Assembly: GCA_036925085.1 (NCBI GenBank) | Contig: JAUPFP010000004.1 | Location: forward strand, 124,001-188,000 | Length of the DNA stretch: 64,000 nt | Origin: Brachycybe producta | Taxonomy: Eukaryota > Arthropoda > Diplopoda > Playtdesmida > Andrognathidae | Direction: 5' to 3' | Shown here: positions 1 to 12,884 of the stretch, one piece after another | Position numbering within the stretch: the stretch's first letter is position 1 | How the letters are laid out: the number at the start of each line of letters is the position of its first letter | Position numbers and translations under genes: made by a program | Notes under the pieces: generated by a model | Database searches by the model: none | Told to the model about the DNA's origin: nothing | What the model saw: the letters and a program-made list of their open reading frames with translations, nothing else

Positions 1-1483
1 CAACCTTCTAAAATCTGTATAGAAATATAAATGTAAAAATAAATTAATAATTTCTCATATTACCAAAAAAAAACAAAGTAATATCAAAAATTTTTATATT
101 ATTTTGATCTTAATAATTTAAAATAATCCTATGCAAATTTTCAAGTAACAATTTAATGGTTATTTAATACACACATTTGCATGCACACAATATAAAAAAC
201 ACACACACACACACCTACATACACACAAAATTGCAAATATTCTAATGAATTCGATGAAAAATCAAAGATAAACATCAGGAGATTCTCAAAAAAAAACATC
301 CGGATTATACATTAAGGGAAAACCATCTTTTTAAAATTAACATTTACAGTTGAGATCCTCTCAAATAAAACCCGGAGGTAAAAAAGTCGTTTCGATGGAT
401 GGCCACTGACCACTGATGTATTGTATAATGTCCACTAGTACGTGAACAAAACAAACCCGGTACCGACAATTTTAATTCTTAGAACCTATTGTTTTTTGTG
501 GTTTATTTAGTTGGTCAGATTTTCATTTTCATAACCTTTTTATCTTCTTAATATGAAAATTTTTTTTGGTCGCAAATGATGTCATCTGGAAATTTGCAAA
601 CCTTTTTTTATCATGTCACGACAATAACATAATAAAAGTTAATTCACGGATCACATAAAAATATTATTATTAGGAGTAAATCCTATTAGAAAATAAAATT
701 TTTATTACTTAAAATTATTATTTTAGTCGTTGATGCGTTTAAATTAAATTAAGATTAAACTTAAGAAAATCAAAAGTAACTTTAGCGCCCTTTGATGATA
801 ATTAGATACAATTATATATTTCAGAATAAAAAAAATTCTCAAACATTAACATGAAATACAATTACTTCAGAATCGGAAGTTTGTAAAAAGTAGAGCAAAT
901 ATCTATTTTTTTTCTACAATGGGTGGAGTTAGGTAAAAGTTGCCTAATTTACAAACACTTCACAAACTTTTTCCACAGTATTTCGAAAACTGGTATAATA
1001 ATAAGTAAGGCCAAAAGTATTATGCACATAAAAATTAAAAAAATGTGCAAAATATTTTTTAATATTGTGCATTTTATGCAAATAAAAAATAAACCAAAAA
1101 TTGTAAAAGTAAAAATACAATTAAATAAATGCCTGAAGTAATTAATTGTCAAGATCATGGATGAAATAACAGAAAATCAAATAAAATAGAAAACCTTTCC
1201 ATGCAAAATCACACAAATTATGCAATGTGTATATTTTATGCATTATTAGTACTTTAGGTTCAACTTGATTATGGTGGCACTCATATGGTATCACAATGCA
1301 AACAAAAGGGGTTGAAACTGTTATTATGTACTTTACTTTTGGCCTCAATAATAAGTAATAATAATGACTGTATATGCATCATACGCGTAGTAAATACCGT
1401 AAAGTCAATAGGCTAATATTTGTATTTGGGCACTTGCATCCGGGCAAACGCAAATGTGTCAAAATATTTATTATATACAGATG

Positions 1484-1803
1484 TCCCAACTGCATTGCAT
1501 GTATTATGTATTATGTTTTCCATTGTCATTAAGATATTTCTGTCATCGGAGAGAAACTGATCTGCAATCAGCAATTAACGTATCTCTCGTAATTGTGCAA
1601 CAATTCCTTTCGATTTCTTCGCATGTAAACAATAAATAGCAAGAAATCGAAGAGAATTGTTGCACAATTGCAAGATAGTCTCTTACCAATGTCAGCAAAA
1701 TGAATGGGTGACCATTTTGAAAATCTGAGATAATGCAATATTTAAACACATAAACATGCAATGTTGTTATATATAATCTTTATTGTAACATTTACTCTTA
1801 ATC
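1484..1803. repeat. Palindromic miniature element, family A copy 1
   Basis: The centre contains two inverted arms of the type TCGAAGAGAATTGTTGCACAA, separated by a short spacer. The right end reads TATTGTAACATTTACTCTTAA, shared with the copy ending at 4924. The left end is diverged and its limit is approximate. It is a foldback or MITE-like element without coding capacity. Confidence 0.6.
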
Positions 1804-2084
1804 AGGGCAGTAGAGAGCCAGCTCGGGCCGACGGGCCATGGGGTAGATTATCATCCCAGGCCCCTTAAAAATACAATAATAAATGTGTAATTAAAACAAA
1901 ATTTTGTGAACTGCTGCTGAAAATGTTGTAACATTTATGAACAGCGCCAAAGATAATCACTTCAAAATTTTAAAAATAAAAAAAAAATTTTAGAAAAATT
2001 TTCAATCAATTTTAAAATGAAATTTAAAGAAATAAACATGGTAGTTATTATCAACCATAAACCATTCTGATGACAAGTGTGACC

Positions 2085-2290
2085 TATATAATCTAATCTT
2101 CCTACAATCCTGTACTTCATCCTGTACCTTCACGTATATTAATTGATGTCAACTTCTGTTTCATTTAATTAGCACCTGTGTCTGTGTGTGTTATTGTTGC
2201 ATTTCAGTGTAAATAACGCACTTTAGTCCGGGTTCAGTTGTGGTAGTATGTTCATTATATGACTGTTGTCAGAGCTCTTAACTTTCCAAT
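2085..2290 (-). repeat. Inverted copy of the gene 1 upstream region
   Basis: Read on the minus strand, this stretch matches the + strand at about 5255-5520, upstream of gene 1. Shared landmarks include ACATACTACCACAA, AACCCGGACT, the CA-rich tract and ACAGGATTGTAGGAA. The two arms lie about 3 kb apart in opposite orientation. Confidence 0.65.
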
Positions 2291-2587
2291 ATAAACCACA
2301 GTGTGTGTATACATTTGTTTGGGACACATTGTATATGTATATATAATATACTGTACATGTATATAAAATCATCCACATGCCTAACTGCACCAATCATAAT
2401 CCATAGAATATGGGTAAAACTATTCTGGTCATAATTCACTATGTAGACATTGCAGAATTTAATATAAAAATAAAAGTAGACCTATAAAAAATTGGAATTC
2501 TGAACGTGTGGTTTCTAGAAAGAAAAACTTACCATAAAAAGTTACACTCAAGTTTGTTTTTTAAAAAAAGTAGGGATTTCCACTTCG

Positions 2588-2624
2588 TTATTATTATTAT
2601 TATTATTATTACTATTATTATTAC

Positions 2625-2688
<64 letters not shown>
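2588..2688. repeat. ATT trinucleotide microsatellite
   Basis: About 100 bases of nearly uninterrupted ATT/TTA repeats with three ACT interruptions in the first half. It creates an artificial poly-isoleucine reading frame. Confidence 0.95.
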
Positions 2689-2934
2689 CACAAACTGTTG
2701 GATGTTTCTATTGTTTTCTTTTACTTAAAAAATTTCTATATAAAAATAAAAATATTTGGTTTTCTACGCGGCTACATGAGATTTGCCTCCAGACTGGAAG
2801 TAACAAACAAAACAATAGTGAATTTTGTTGATGTCTTATTAAGTTATTATTTAAATCAGTCACGAATTTGATGGGTCATTGAAAAAGTTACAATTGTGCC
2901 TTAAAAATGTTTTACGAACAAGCTAAATTTTCCT

Positions 2935-3530
2935 AGAACAGAATAGTTAAACCACTTAATAATATTTTAATGTTGATATTATTCAAAATTAACCTTTTTT
3001 ATAGACAAAACTTTAAAAAATTATCATCTGTATGGACATTTTTAAACTAGGATCAAAAGTTTATTTTTTTAAAAAAAATATCAACATGAAATTACCCTTA
3101 AGTGATTCAGCAACCCATCTAGTTTCTAAAATAGCTTTTAGTTTTTCTTAATTTGTGAGCTAGAGCAAATTTTCGAACTGTTGTTATTCTGCGTTTGTTA
3201 AATTGTTATAAACTAGAACGGGTAGCTAAATCATTTAATAATAGAATTATTTTTCATGTTGATATCTTTCAAAATAAACTTTTAATAAGACAAATATCGT
3301 CTGTTTATAACGTCTAGCCATTTTCAAACTGACATAAAAAGTTTATTTCATTACATTTAAGTCAAACAAAGATGAACGATATCAATACGAAATTACATTT
3401 AAGTGATTCAGCAACCCTTCTAGTTTCTAACACAAATAATTTTGCTTCTAAAACCGTAATAACAATGGCTTCAAAGAGGTTTTAGACTTTAAAACCAGGT
3501 TAACTTTAATAAACTGCATGTAGAGAATAA
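2935..3530. repeat. Palindromic element family B, two adjacent copies
   Basis: Contains the family B hallmarks twice: AGTGATTCAGCAACCC followed by CTAGTTTCTAA (near 3100 and 3405), and the inverted form with AACTAGAACGGGTAGCTAAATC near 3210. It ends with ACTTTAAAACCAGGTTAA, the typical terminus of the family. Limits are approximate. Confidence 0.55.
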
Positions 3531-4235
3531 AAATTACTTATGTAATTAGTTCTAAGGTTTTCAAAGACATGTTTGGCCACCATTAAACTTCCAATTTGAA
3601 ACCTGATAAATTCGGATAATAATTTTTATACTTCAAAAAAAAAAAAAACGAGAGAGATGCCCTTAACTGATAAGAAAAGCAGCCACCATTATTTATTGAT
3701 AGACTAATTATTATGGATGACATGGGTGCGACTCTTAACACACAGACACAGACCAGGGTTATTCCCAAGATCTCCTCATATTTTTTTTTTGTTTGTTCTA
3801 CAAATGAAAACTCAGATATGAATTATGTGTAGACCACACCTTAATATGAATACTTACTAATTTTTTCAATTCTTCTTCTTTTGCTTCTTCTTCTTTGACT
3901 TCAGTTATTTTTCATTTTCTATCGGAAATTTTTAAAGGTGTGAATGTCATTCACATGTAAACCTTGAATGGAATAAATCAGAACCTTGTTTTAATAATAC
4001 ATGGCCATGAATTTAATATACCTGTATGATCCCACTTTGTTTTATTAGAAAATAATAAAATATAAATAAAAATTTGCATTTCATTTTTATAGAAAACAAA
4101 ATAAATATATCTATAGTGTGAACATCAAAAATGTTCTTTCATTTTTCATATTTCTTTTGTGCCTAGAATATTTTTCTTCTTATAATTTCTTCATTTGATA
4201 TCAATCTACTCAAATCTTACAAGTGAAACATTAGA

Positions 4236-5130
4236 AAGAAAAAGGTTTTTTCCAAACTGAATAATTTCAACGTTAATTTTTTTTTCCAACTGTTTCTAAG
4301 ATAAATTTGTGGGAAACCCGGTGAACACCGGAGATTTGCACCAATTCTTGGCCAATGTATTTTTTTCTCTCTTCTGATGGCATATGTTAATAAATGTACC
4401 GCATGATGGAATATTTTTTTAAAAAAATATATATATATTGCAAATTTTATAAAATTTCACCTAAATTTGCTATACATTCTTATTATTTTCTTAAATTTAA
4501 TTTAATAATTTTATAATTAAGAGTAAATGTTACAATAAAAATTAGATATAACAACATTGCATGCATTATGTTCAAACGAGGAATTATCTCAAGTTTTCAT
4601 AATGTCGCCCACTCTCATCAAGGCATTGCTAACATTGATAAGTAACTGATCTGCTAACATCAATTAACGTATCTCTGTAATTGTGCGACAATTCTTTTCG
4701 AATATATAATATAATATATAATATAAGTATCAAGAAATCGAAGAGAGTTGTTGCACAATTGGAAGAGATGCGTTAATTCATCTTTGTAGATCAGTTTCTT
4801 ACCAATGTTAGCAATATGAATGGGTGGCATTTTGAAAACTTGAAATAAATTCAGATAATGCCTCATTTAAACATAAAACATTTAAATACTGTACAGTCTG
4901 TATTGTAACATTTACTCTTAATTACAAAATTATAAAATAAAATTTAAAAAAATAAACATGGCAGCTATTAATAACCAATGTGTGTATTCCCTTTTTTTGG
5001 GAACACTCTGTATACACAATGAAATATTTTTTTAAAAAAAGTACTGCAATCCAAATGAGATTTCACCTAATTTGATATACTTTTTTTACCCACATAAAAT
5101 CATTGAGAAGTTTAAAAAGGTAATGGCTTA
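4236..5130. repeat. Intergenic duplicate interrupted by family A element
   Basis: Bases 4236-4430 and 5030-5130 match the uninterrupted stretch at about 8808-9020 ahead of gene 2 (shared AATTTCAACGTT, GGTGAACACC, GATGGCATATGTTA and the following TTTCACCTAA-like sequence). The material between, including the family A element, is absent at 8.9 kb. The two stretches occupy equivalent places before genes 1 and 2, so they are paralogous spacers from tandem duplication. Confidence 0.6.
4514..4924. repeat. Palindromic miniature element, family A copy 2 (best ends)
   Basis: Terminal inverted repeats TAATTAAGAGTAAATGTTAC at the left and its complement at 4901-4924. Most of the 411 bp can fold back on itself around an AT-rich centre near 4700. 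No coding capacity. Related copies are at about 1484-1803 and 27202-27584. Confidence 0.75.
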
Positions 5131-5341
5131 AAATTATTAAAATACATGCAAAATGCATATCATTAAATTCTGTCAACATTTACACCTAACGGTGGTAAAA
5201 AAAAACAGATTCATTACACAAAAGGTGACATGTGTTGTTTTGTTTATATTTGAAAGATAAGCTGACAACATTCATATGAAGAACATACTACCACAAGAGA
5301 ACCCGGACTGAAGTGTGTTATTTACAATAAAATGTAAGAAA

Positions 5342-5404
5342 AACACACACACAGACACAGACACACACACACACAGACACACACACACACACAGACACAC
5401 ACAG
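5342..5404. repeat. CA / CAGA compound microsatellite
   Basis: ACAC runs interrupted by CAGACA units. The inverted copy near 2180 holds a shorter version. Confidence 0.9.
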
Positions 5405-5627
5405 GTGTTAATTTACATAAAATAGTCCGAAGTAGAACTCAGTTATGTTCGTAATTAATATACGTGAAAGTACAGGAAGAAGAACAGGATTGTAGGAATA
5501 TTACATCATACAGATGAAACGTATCATGAGAATTGTTTCTGACACTAAAACCCACATTTAACTAAAGTTGTTGTACTTACATCAAGAAAAGAATCTCCTA
5601 TCACTAAAAGAACAAAGAAGAGACAAG

Positions 5628-5653
5628 AAGCCATTTCGAATTATCGAACTAAA
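5628..5653 (+). promoter_or_regulatory. Conserved 5' leader motif of gene 1
   Basis: AAGCCATTTCGAAT...CGAACTAAAA lies 18-43 bases before the start codon. Nearly the same block precedes genes 2 (9825-9850), 3 (14848-14872) and 4 (19120-19147). It may be a transcribed leader element or simply shared ancestry; the sequence alone cannot tell. Confidence 0.5.
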
Positions 5654-5670
5654 AAACATAAAAAAACAAC

Positions 5671-8605
5671 ATGAATGAGACGAATTCTAAAAAGGTGGAA
5701 GAAACATCTTCAACAAATATCTTACTGGAGACAAATTGTGAATACAATTGCAATGGAAAAACGCAACAAAAACTTAACGACAACAATGATCAAGTGGAGC
5801 CCAGTGTCGCTACAAGAGACGTAATGTGTGGCGTCTTATGGTGGCGTCCCAGATGCTTACAAAAACTAACAAACCGTAATGTCTATGCAACAGTTTTTAT
5901 TTTAAGTACTTTAATTAGGAGCATGAGCTTTGCTTACTTCAATGGTACCATCACTACTATGGAAAAAGTCTTTGGAATTTCAAGTCACATTATGGGAATT
6001 CTGTTGTCTGGTAATGACATCAGCCAAGTTCTTTGCAGTATGGCTGTTACTCATTACGGTAGCAAAGGAAGCAGACCACTGTATGTTAGCATTGGTATGA
6101 TGATCACAGCAACCGCTTGTTTCGTGTATGGATCGTGTCAACTGTTTTGGGATGAGGACACTTACACAAGTTTAAAACAGAATTCCACTAGTTCAACATT
6201 GGGAATGTGTTCCATATTCCCTGAAGAAAATAAAACTTTCCTCGAAAATAATCAAATACCTTGTGACATTCAACATTCCAATGTTTTCCCCATTGTCCTT
6301 ATCTTTTTTGGGCAGTTCATCTTTGGAGTGGGAACCACAGCGGTAAATTCACTCGGATTTACATACATGGATGATAACGTCAAGAAACGTCATTCACCGT
6401 TATACATAGGTAAATAGGTAATTTGGTCTGTCTTGTTTTAAGGCTGAGATGCTAAGGTGTACACTGCAATATACCGAAAACAATTAATATTAAAGGCGCA
6501 TCAAATGCATTCCGTTCCCTCGGACCTACAATGGGTTACCTTTTGGCATCCATTTGCCTAAAGATTTACATCATACCAAACGGTAAATATACTAAATAAC
6601 AATACAAAAAAACAACAATTTGTGACTATTCGGTTTTTTATGATCAATAGAAAAACCAGAATTTAGTAAGAAAGATCCGAGGTGGCTCGGTGCCTGGTGG
6701 CTCGGATTTCTCATCACGGGAATCCTCCAACTATTAATCAGTATTCCTATGTTACTCTTTCCTAAACATTTGCCAGCAAAAAAATCTTTCGTGACCATCG
6801 ACAATACGAAATTGGTAGAAAAACCTCGATGCAACACTAATACTTCTTCAAAGAATGGTACAATTGATTTAACTATTGCTGTCTTAAAATAAAACTAAAA
6901 AATTCATTAATTAATATTTATCTTGTGGTTCATAGGTTTTATGACGTCTCTTATGAGACTGTTGAAAAACCCCATCATCCTCTTCTACCTGGGGGCTACA
7001 ATACCAATCACATTCGGTATGAATGGCATGTTGACATTCATGCCAAAATATCTGGAAGCCGAGTTCGGACGAAGCGCGTCGAGTGCCACCATATTCACAG
7101 GTTTTATAGTAATGAATTGGTCGATTTTGCAATTTGTAACTTTTCTAAATACACAGGAATGTCTAGCAAATTAATGATGATGGTAGGAACACTCACAGGA
7201 GGATTTGTCATTTGGAAATTTAAACCAAGAACAGTTTATATTGCTGGTTGGAAAGCATTTGTAACGCTAACTTTTGCGGTATCCATTCTGATAGCCATGA
7301 TGCTAGACTGCGACGATTACAAATTCAGTGGCATCAGCGTTCATGACAATAAGAAAGTGTTAACAGTGAACTAAAATTTATTTCCAAGAATAATAATGAT
7401 ACCTGCATTTTTTTTTACAGATTGCAAGTGACATCCACATGCAGCCAAAACTGCAATTGTGATCTCAAATTCGATCCTGTTTGCGTAATGGGACGACAAA
7501 ATTTCTTCTCTCCATGTCTTGCGGGTTGTACCGAACTAAATCAAACAGCAAAATCTTCTAAAGTAAATTCAATTATATTATTTAGACCTAGCTACTCTGT
7601 TTATTCTGCGTTTGTTAAAGAGAAATTGAAAGTTTGTTAGAAACCAGAACGATAGTATTTTCATTGATGATAACTTTCAAAATAAAAATTTTAGAGACAA
7701 ACATTAAAAAATATCAAAATTATCATTTTCTGAACTAGCTTAAAAAGCTTATTTTAAAAGATGTCAACATAAAAAATATCCTTCAGTGATTGAGCCACCC
7801 TGTTTTAATTTCTAATGCTAATCTCTTTTGCTCCTGAAAGACAAAAAAAAACAGAGTTTAAAAAGCGTTTACACTTTAAAAACCACCTTAATTATAAATA
7901 CTAATGTATGTGTAGATGTTTCACAATTGCACTTGTGGATCACCAGAATTGGACAATGGTCATGAACAAATGGCAGCCATTTCGGGATATTGCCAAAACA
8001 CTCTTGAAACTTGTAACTTATTTTACGTTTACATTACACTCTTTGGAATAACCAGGATGATTTCATCCACTTCCAAAGTGGGTTCCTTACTTTTATTTTT
8101 AAGGTAATGCCATACGACTCAAGCTATAAAATCGAAACAAAAATAACGATTAGCTTTCTGTTTTGAATATAGGAGTGTTGAAAAAAGAGATAAGACTTTG
8201 GTCTTGGGTGTTATGACCACCATAGTATGTCTTTTTGGTAAGAGTCTAAGAATTATACCAGATAATGCATCTGAAGTTCAAACATTATAATATCTTTTTG
8301 AAGGATATATTCCAGGACCAATCATTTTCGGAGCAATAGCCGACAGTACTTGTCTTTTATGGAAGAAAACCTCGTGTGGTGAAAGAGGCAACTGTTGGCA
8401 CTACAATGTCGACCAACTTCGATACTGGATCCACGGTGTTACTGCCTTATGTTTCATTGTTTCATTTGTCTTCGACATCTTTATATGTATTTACAGCCGC
8501 CACATCAATATTTACGAAGAAGACCAACCTGAAAGGAGCAAAAATAAATTAACTCATAACACAAATAAAGAGAATTTCAATCATGAGACAAAAATAGTAT
8601 TATAA
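5671..8605 (+). CDS. OATP-family transporter, gene 1 of array
   Basis: Organic anion transporting polypeptide (SLCO family), a plasma membrane carrier with about 12 membrane helices. Exons: 5671-6409, 6496-6582, 6651-6857, 6936-7100, 7157-7352, 7421-7562, 7916-8103, 8173-8237, 8304-8605, giving 696 aa. The OATP signature DPRWLGAWWLGFL is at residues 284-296. A Kazal-like loop with ten cysteines runs from C472 to C545. Conserved TYMDDN and FIPGP-like motifs are present. The start is the first ATG in frame and aligns with genes 3 and 4. All introns are GT-AG except intron 5 (7353-7420), which by alignment begins GAAAGT; a GT alternative adding two codons exists at 7359. Intron 8 (8238-8303) is 66 nt and contains an in-frame TAA, so it must be spliced. 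Substrate is unknown. Confidence 0.9.
7585..7895. repeat. Family B palindromic element in gene 1 intron 6
   Basis: Left arm AGAGAAATTGAAAGT and TTAGAAACCAGAACG; right arm GTGATTGAGCCACCC and GCGTTTACACTTTAAAAACC. It fills nearly all of the 353-nt intron 7563-7915. Confidence 0.65.
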
Positions 8606-9865
8606 TATCCGGATACATGGCGAACAGGCAAACCAAGGCACTGTTCATTTAAATTATTTTAAGTGGGTTCAGACCATAAATTTGTCACTAACATTAAAAG
8701 TAGCCCACCTTTTATCATCATTATGGATTCTAAACCACATTATTTAATTTAATTCAATTCAACATACCTTCAGTCAGACCAAGGGCCATGTGGATATTTT
8801 AAAATCTAAACTGAATAATTTCAACGTTCATTTTTTTAAACGTTTCTAAGGATATATTTATTGGGAAAACCGGTGAACACCAGAGATTTGCAATAATTGG
8901 TTTTGATGGCATATGTTAGTAAATGTATGTTAAAATATCAAAAGAAATATAGTAAACCAGTTGAAATCTCCCTTAATTTTGTATACTATTTTACATAATA
9001 CCCTTGAAAAAGGTTACAGAGTTAAAGGAAATTCTTGAAGTTATGGGAGCAGTTTGCTCCCTGCGTCAATCACCAAATCTAATTTTAATTTTTAAAATTG
9101 TATTTCCAAGTTTCCTGATTAAAAATTGTTTTATAATAATTAGAAACGCAACCAGAAAAAAAAATGCACTTTCAGTAAAAAAATAAAAAGAACTCCGTTT
9201 GAGTCTTGATAAAGTTATGCCAGATGCTAGTTTTTACCTCTGAATTGTAGCCTCTAACCAGTTTCTGTGACTGAAGAACACATTCTTTTGGTTTATTTAA
9301 AAAAAATCGGGAGGCACACTCAGGATTTTTACTCCCGGTGACAAAAACCTAGTTATACCACTGACTTAAAGAGTTTTATGTAATTATTAAGTATAGATGT
9401 AACTAAATAAATTCCATTCTTAAAATAATTAAAAATATATATTTATATTATAAAAATAACGTGTGTTTCTTGTTTATGTTTGAATGGGTGACCTGCACAT
9501 GTTAAACATAATACCTACACCGAATCTATAGACTAAAATATATTTACTCGTACACTACACTAGAACAAAACACATTATTTGGCCAAAAACGTGTCAAACA
9601 TTCAAATGTTGCATTCAACTCGATAATATGTCTAAAGCGCAAGTGGCAGAATAGTATTAAAAATGAATTATGGAATAAATGTATATACAGTAGTTAGTCT
9701 TGGATAGAACTCGTTAATAGAACCGTTAATAACATGAACACAATTGAAGTTTACACTCACATCCTTAGTCGTATAAATTCTAGTGAAGTCTTAACATCAG
9801 AAGGCCACCAATACAAGGAAAAAAGACGCCATTTCGAGTCACCGAACTAAAAGATTAAAAACGTC
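8606..9865. other. Intergenic spacer between genes 1 and 2
   Basis: No coding sequence. Bases 8808-9020 are paralogous to the spacer before gene 1. The stretch from about 8750 on also resembles 12421-12890 after gene 2. The last 50 bases carry the conserved leader motif of gene 2. Confidence 0.65.
9825..9850 (+). promoter_or_regulatory. Conserved 5' leader motif of pseudogene 2
   Basis: GACGCCATTTCGAGTCACCG followed by AACTAAAAG, equivalent to the block before genes 1, 3 and 4. Confidence 0.45.
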
Positions 9866-12253
9866 ATGTATGAAACAAAATCAAAAGAGGCGGAAAAAAC
9901 ATCTTCAACAAATAACTTCTTTGTGATAAACGATGAAGACAATTACAACAACGATCAAGTGGAGCCCAATGTCGCTATAAGAGACATAACGTGTGGTTTA
10001 CTATCGTGGCGACCTAATTGCTTACGGAAACTAACAAACAGTAATGTCTACACCACAATATTTATTTTTAGTACCATGATTAGAAGCATGACCAATGCTT
10101 ACTTCAGTAGCAACGTAACTACAATGGAGAAAGTCTTTGGAATTTCAAGCCACGTGATGGGAATTCTGTTGTCTGGTAATGACATCAGCCAAGTTCTTTG
10201 TAGTCTGGTTGTGACCCACTACGGTGGCAAGAAAAGCAGACCACTGTGGGTTAGTATTGGTGCTATGATCATGGGAACCGCCTGTTTCATTTTTGGATCG
10301 TGTCAAATGTTTTGGAATGAAGACACTAATTACATAAGTTTCAACAACAATTTAAATACTTCAATGTTGGGAACGTGTTCCGTCTTACCTGAAGCTAAAG
10401 AAACTTTTCTCAAAAATGCTCAACCACTTTGTGACATACAAAATTCCAATGTTCTTCCCATTGTCTTCATCTGCGTTGGGCAGTTCATCTTCGGAGTCGG
10501 AGCCACGGTTGTAAATTCACTCGGGTTTACATACATGGATGATAACATCAAGAAACAAAACGTTAACATAGGTAATTTGGTACTGTCTTACTTATAAGAC
10601 TAAGTTGCTTATGTTTCCCTTGCAATATACAGAGAAATAATTAAACTTAATATATAATATTAAAGGAGTATCAAATGCAATCCGTTCTTTCGGACCTACG
10701 ACGGGTTATTTTTTGGCATCCATCTGCCTAGAAATTTACATCAAACCAAATGGTAAATAAACTAAATAATATTACAAACATCTAATAATTTATTATTGTT
10801 TTGGTATTTTTTTTATTAATAGATAAGCCAGAATATGGCAAGAAAGATCCGAGGTGGCTCGGTGCCTGGTGGCTTAGGTTTCTCATCATTGGAATAATGC
10901 AACTATTTACCAGTATTCCTATGTTACTCTTTCCAAAACATTTGCCATCGAAAAAAAAACCATATGCCTAACGACAATACGAAATCAGTAGACGAACCTC
11001 AATGCAATACCTTCAAAGAATGGTAAATTTAAGATAACTATTATCGTTGAGAATACATTAATTAATATTTAATCCTGGGCCTAAATCCTATTGAAAAACC
11101 CCATCGTCGTCTTCTACATGGCGTCTACAATATTGTACAGATTGGGTTTTAACGGCATGCTGACATTCTTGCCAAAATATCTGGAAGCCGAGTTCGGACG
11201 AAGTGCGTCGAGTGCCGCCATTTTCACTGGTTTTATAGTACTAAATTGACCAATTGTGCATTTTGTAACTTCGCTAAATTTTCAGGAATGTCTAGCAAGT
11301 TAATGATGATGGTAGGAACGTTCGCAGGAGGATTCGTCATTTGGAAATTTAAACCAAGAACAATTTATATTGCTGGTTGGAAAGCATTTGTCGATATAAC
11401 TTTTGTGGTAACCTTGATGACAGCCATGACGCTAAACTGCGATGATTACAAATTCAGTGGAGTCGGTGTTCATGGCAATAAGAAAGTCTTAAGAATTAAC
11501 TGTGATTCAGTCACACAAATAATAGTGATACCTGCGCATTTTACAGATTACAAGTGACGTCCACATGCAGCCAAAACTGCAACTGTGATCTCAAATTCGA
11601 TCCTGTTTGTGTGATGGGACAGCAAAGTTTCTTATCACCTTGTCTTGCAGGTTGCACCGAACTAAATCGAACATTAACTACGCCTAAAGTAAAAAAAAAA
11701 GACCGTCCATACTGTTAGATGACGAGACTCATTATATTTCTTACTCCTTTAAAGAAGTTTTACAACTGCACTTGTGGATCACAGAAACAAAAATAACTAT
11801 TAGCTTTCGATTCTAAATAGGAGTGTTCAGTAAAAAGATAAGCGTTTGGTTTTGGGTCTAACGACCACCATGACATGTCTTTTTGGTAAGATTCTCGGAA
11901 TTATACCTGATAATGCACCTGATGTTCAAATATCATTTCGCCTTTTTAAAGGATTTATTCCAGGACCAATCATGTTCGGAACAATAGCCGACGGTACTTG
12001 TCTTTTGTGGAAGAAAACCTCGTGTGGTGAAAGAGGCAATGTCGACCAACTTCGTTACTGGTTCCACAGTGTTACCGCCATCTGTTTCATCATCTCGTTT
12101 GTCTTTGACATCTTGATCTGTATTTACAGCCACCACATCAATATTTACGAAGAAGACCAACCTGAAAGGAGCAAAAATAAATTATCCAATAATTCAAATG
12201 AAGAGAATTTCAAATTAATAGAGCTCACAAATCAAGAAACAAAACTAATATAA
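9866..12253 (+). pseudogene. OATP pseudogene, gene 2 of array
   Basis: All nine exons can be placed: 9866-10571, 10666-10752, 10823-11022, about 11091-11229, 11286-11481, 11547-11688, 11755-11781 (remnant), 11821-11885, 11952-12253. Several independent lesions break the gene. Exon 3 is 7 nt shorter than in gene 1, out of frame, and reads TAA at 10969-10971. Exon 4 has lost its first 26 or so bases together with its acceptor. Exon 7 stops after the first two cysteines, with about 160 nt of exon and part of the next intron deleted. Exon 8 has a TAA at 11831-11833. The OATP signature reads DPRWLGAWWLRFL, with Arg for the usual Gly. Exon 1 remains open and has a two-residue deletion before its donor, so a truncated protein of about 313 aa is conceivable but not a transporter. 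Confidence 0.92.
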
Positions 12254-12858
12254 TAATATCTGGAAATATCACGGATGTGCAGAGTTTATTAAACTCCACT
12301 GTTAATTTGGAAAGTAATTTTGAGTGGGTTCTGAACTTCTGACCCCAAAGTTGTTACAAACATTAAGAATAATATTTGTTTTGTCATCAATGACTCATCA
12401 TTGTATCTTCTACGCTGCTTAATTCAATTCAACTCAGTATACCTGCAATTGGTCATAGAGTCGTGTGGCAGGGTGAATTAAACTCTCACTCATAAAAGGT
12501 GGCCATTAAGATTAAATTCAGGCTATAATCATCAAATGTAATTAGGTGCCGCTTTTACTCAAAGTAGTTAAAATCTTCCATATAATAATAAAAGCATCAA
12601 ATTGGTTCACAGGTGGTTTCGAGGTTTTTATGTAATGAATACGGTATGTGTACATATTCAGTATGTAGATTGCAACTAAATACATTCCATTCGTGAAATA
12701 ATACATTAAATAGCAATGAATATGAGTAAAATGTGTTTTTGTTTATGTTTATACAATGACATACTTATGATAACATAATGCTACTGTTTGCACTGAAATA
12801 GAACCACCGCACAAATAAATACCTAAAGTACCGTCAGTCGTTAAAAAGTTAAAAGCAA

Positions 12859-12884
12859 CGACGCCATTTTGAGGCGAATTGAAC
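12859..12884 (+). other. Relic of an OATP 5' leader
   Basis: CGACGCCATTTTGAGGCGAA followed by TTGAAC resembles the leader of pseudogene 2 (GACGCCATTTCGAGTCACCG). It is preceded by spacer sequence matching that before gene 2, but no exon 1 follows. Probably a decapitated duplicate whose gene was lost or displaced by the insertion that follows. Confidence 0.4.

Larger units (their letters stand above)
1..5670. other. Left intergenic region, no gene found
   Basis: No reading frame here resembles a known protein; the short ORFs are AT-rich and low complexity. The region holds two copies of a palindromic element (about 1484-1803 and 4514-4924), an ATT microsatellite, a CA-rich microsatellite, a double copy of the intron-type palindromic element (about 2935-3530), and an inverted duplication of the gene 1 upstream sequence. 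Its last 100 bases are presumably the promoter and 5' leader of gene 1. No upstream OATP exons are visible, so the array appears to begin at gene 1. Confidence 0.7.

Noticed and set aside
2506..2871. 121-codon ORF
   Set aside because: Its core is poly-isoleucine from the ATT microsatellite.
5581..5634. Minus-strand ATG frame before gene 1 reading MASCLFFVLLVIGDSFLD, followed by GTAAGTAC, like a signal-peptide exon
   Set aside because: The same block lies before genes 2, 3 and 4, where the minus frame is stopped after about 11 codons. It is best explained as shared + strand leader sequence.
6925..7374. 149-codon + strand ORF over gene 1 exons 4-5
   Set aside because: It starts in the wrong frame in exon 4 and crosses an unspliced intron; only its second half coincides with real exon 5 coding.
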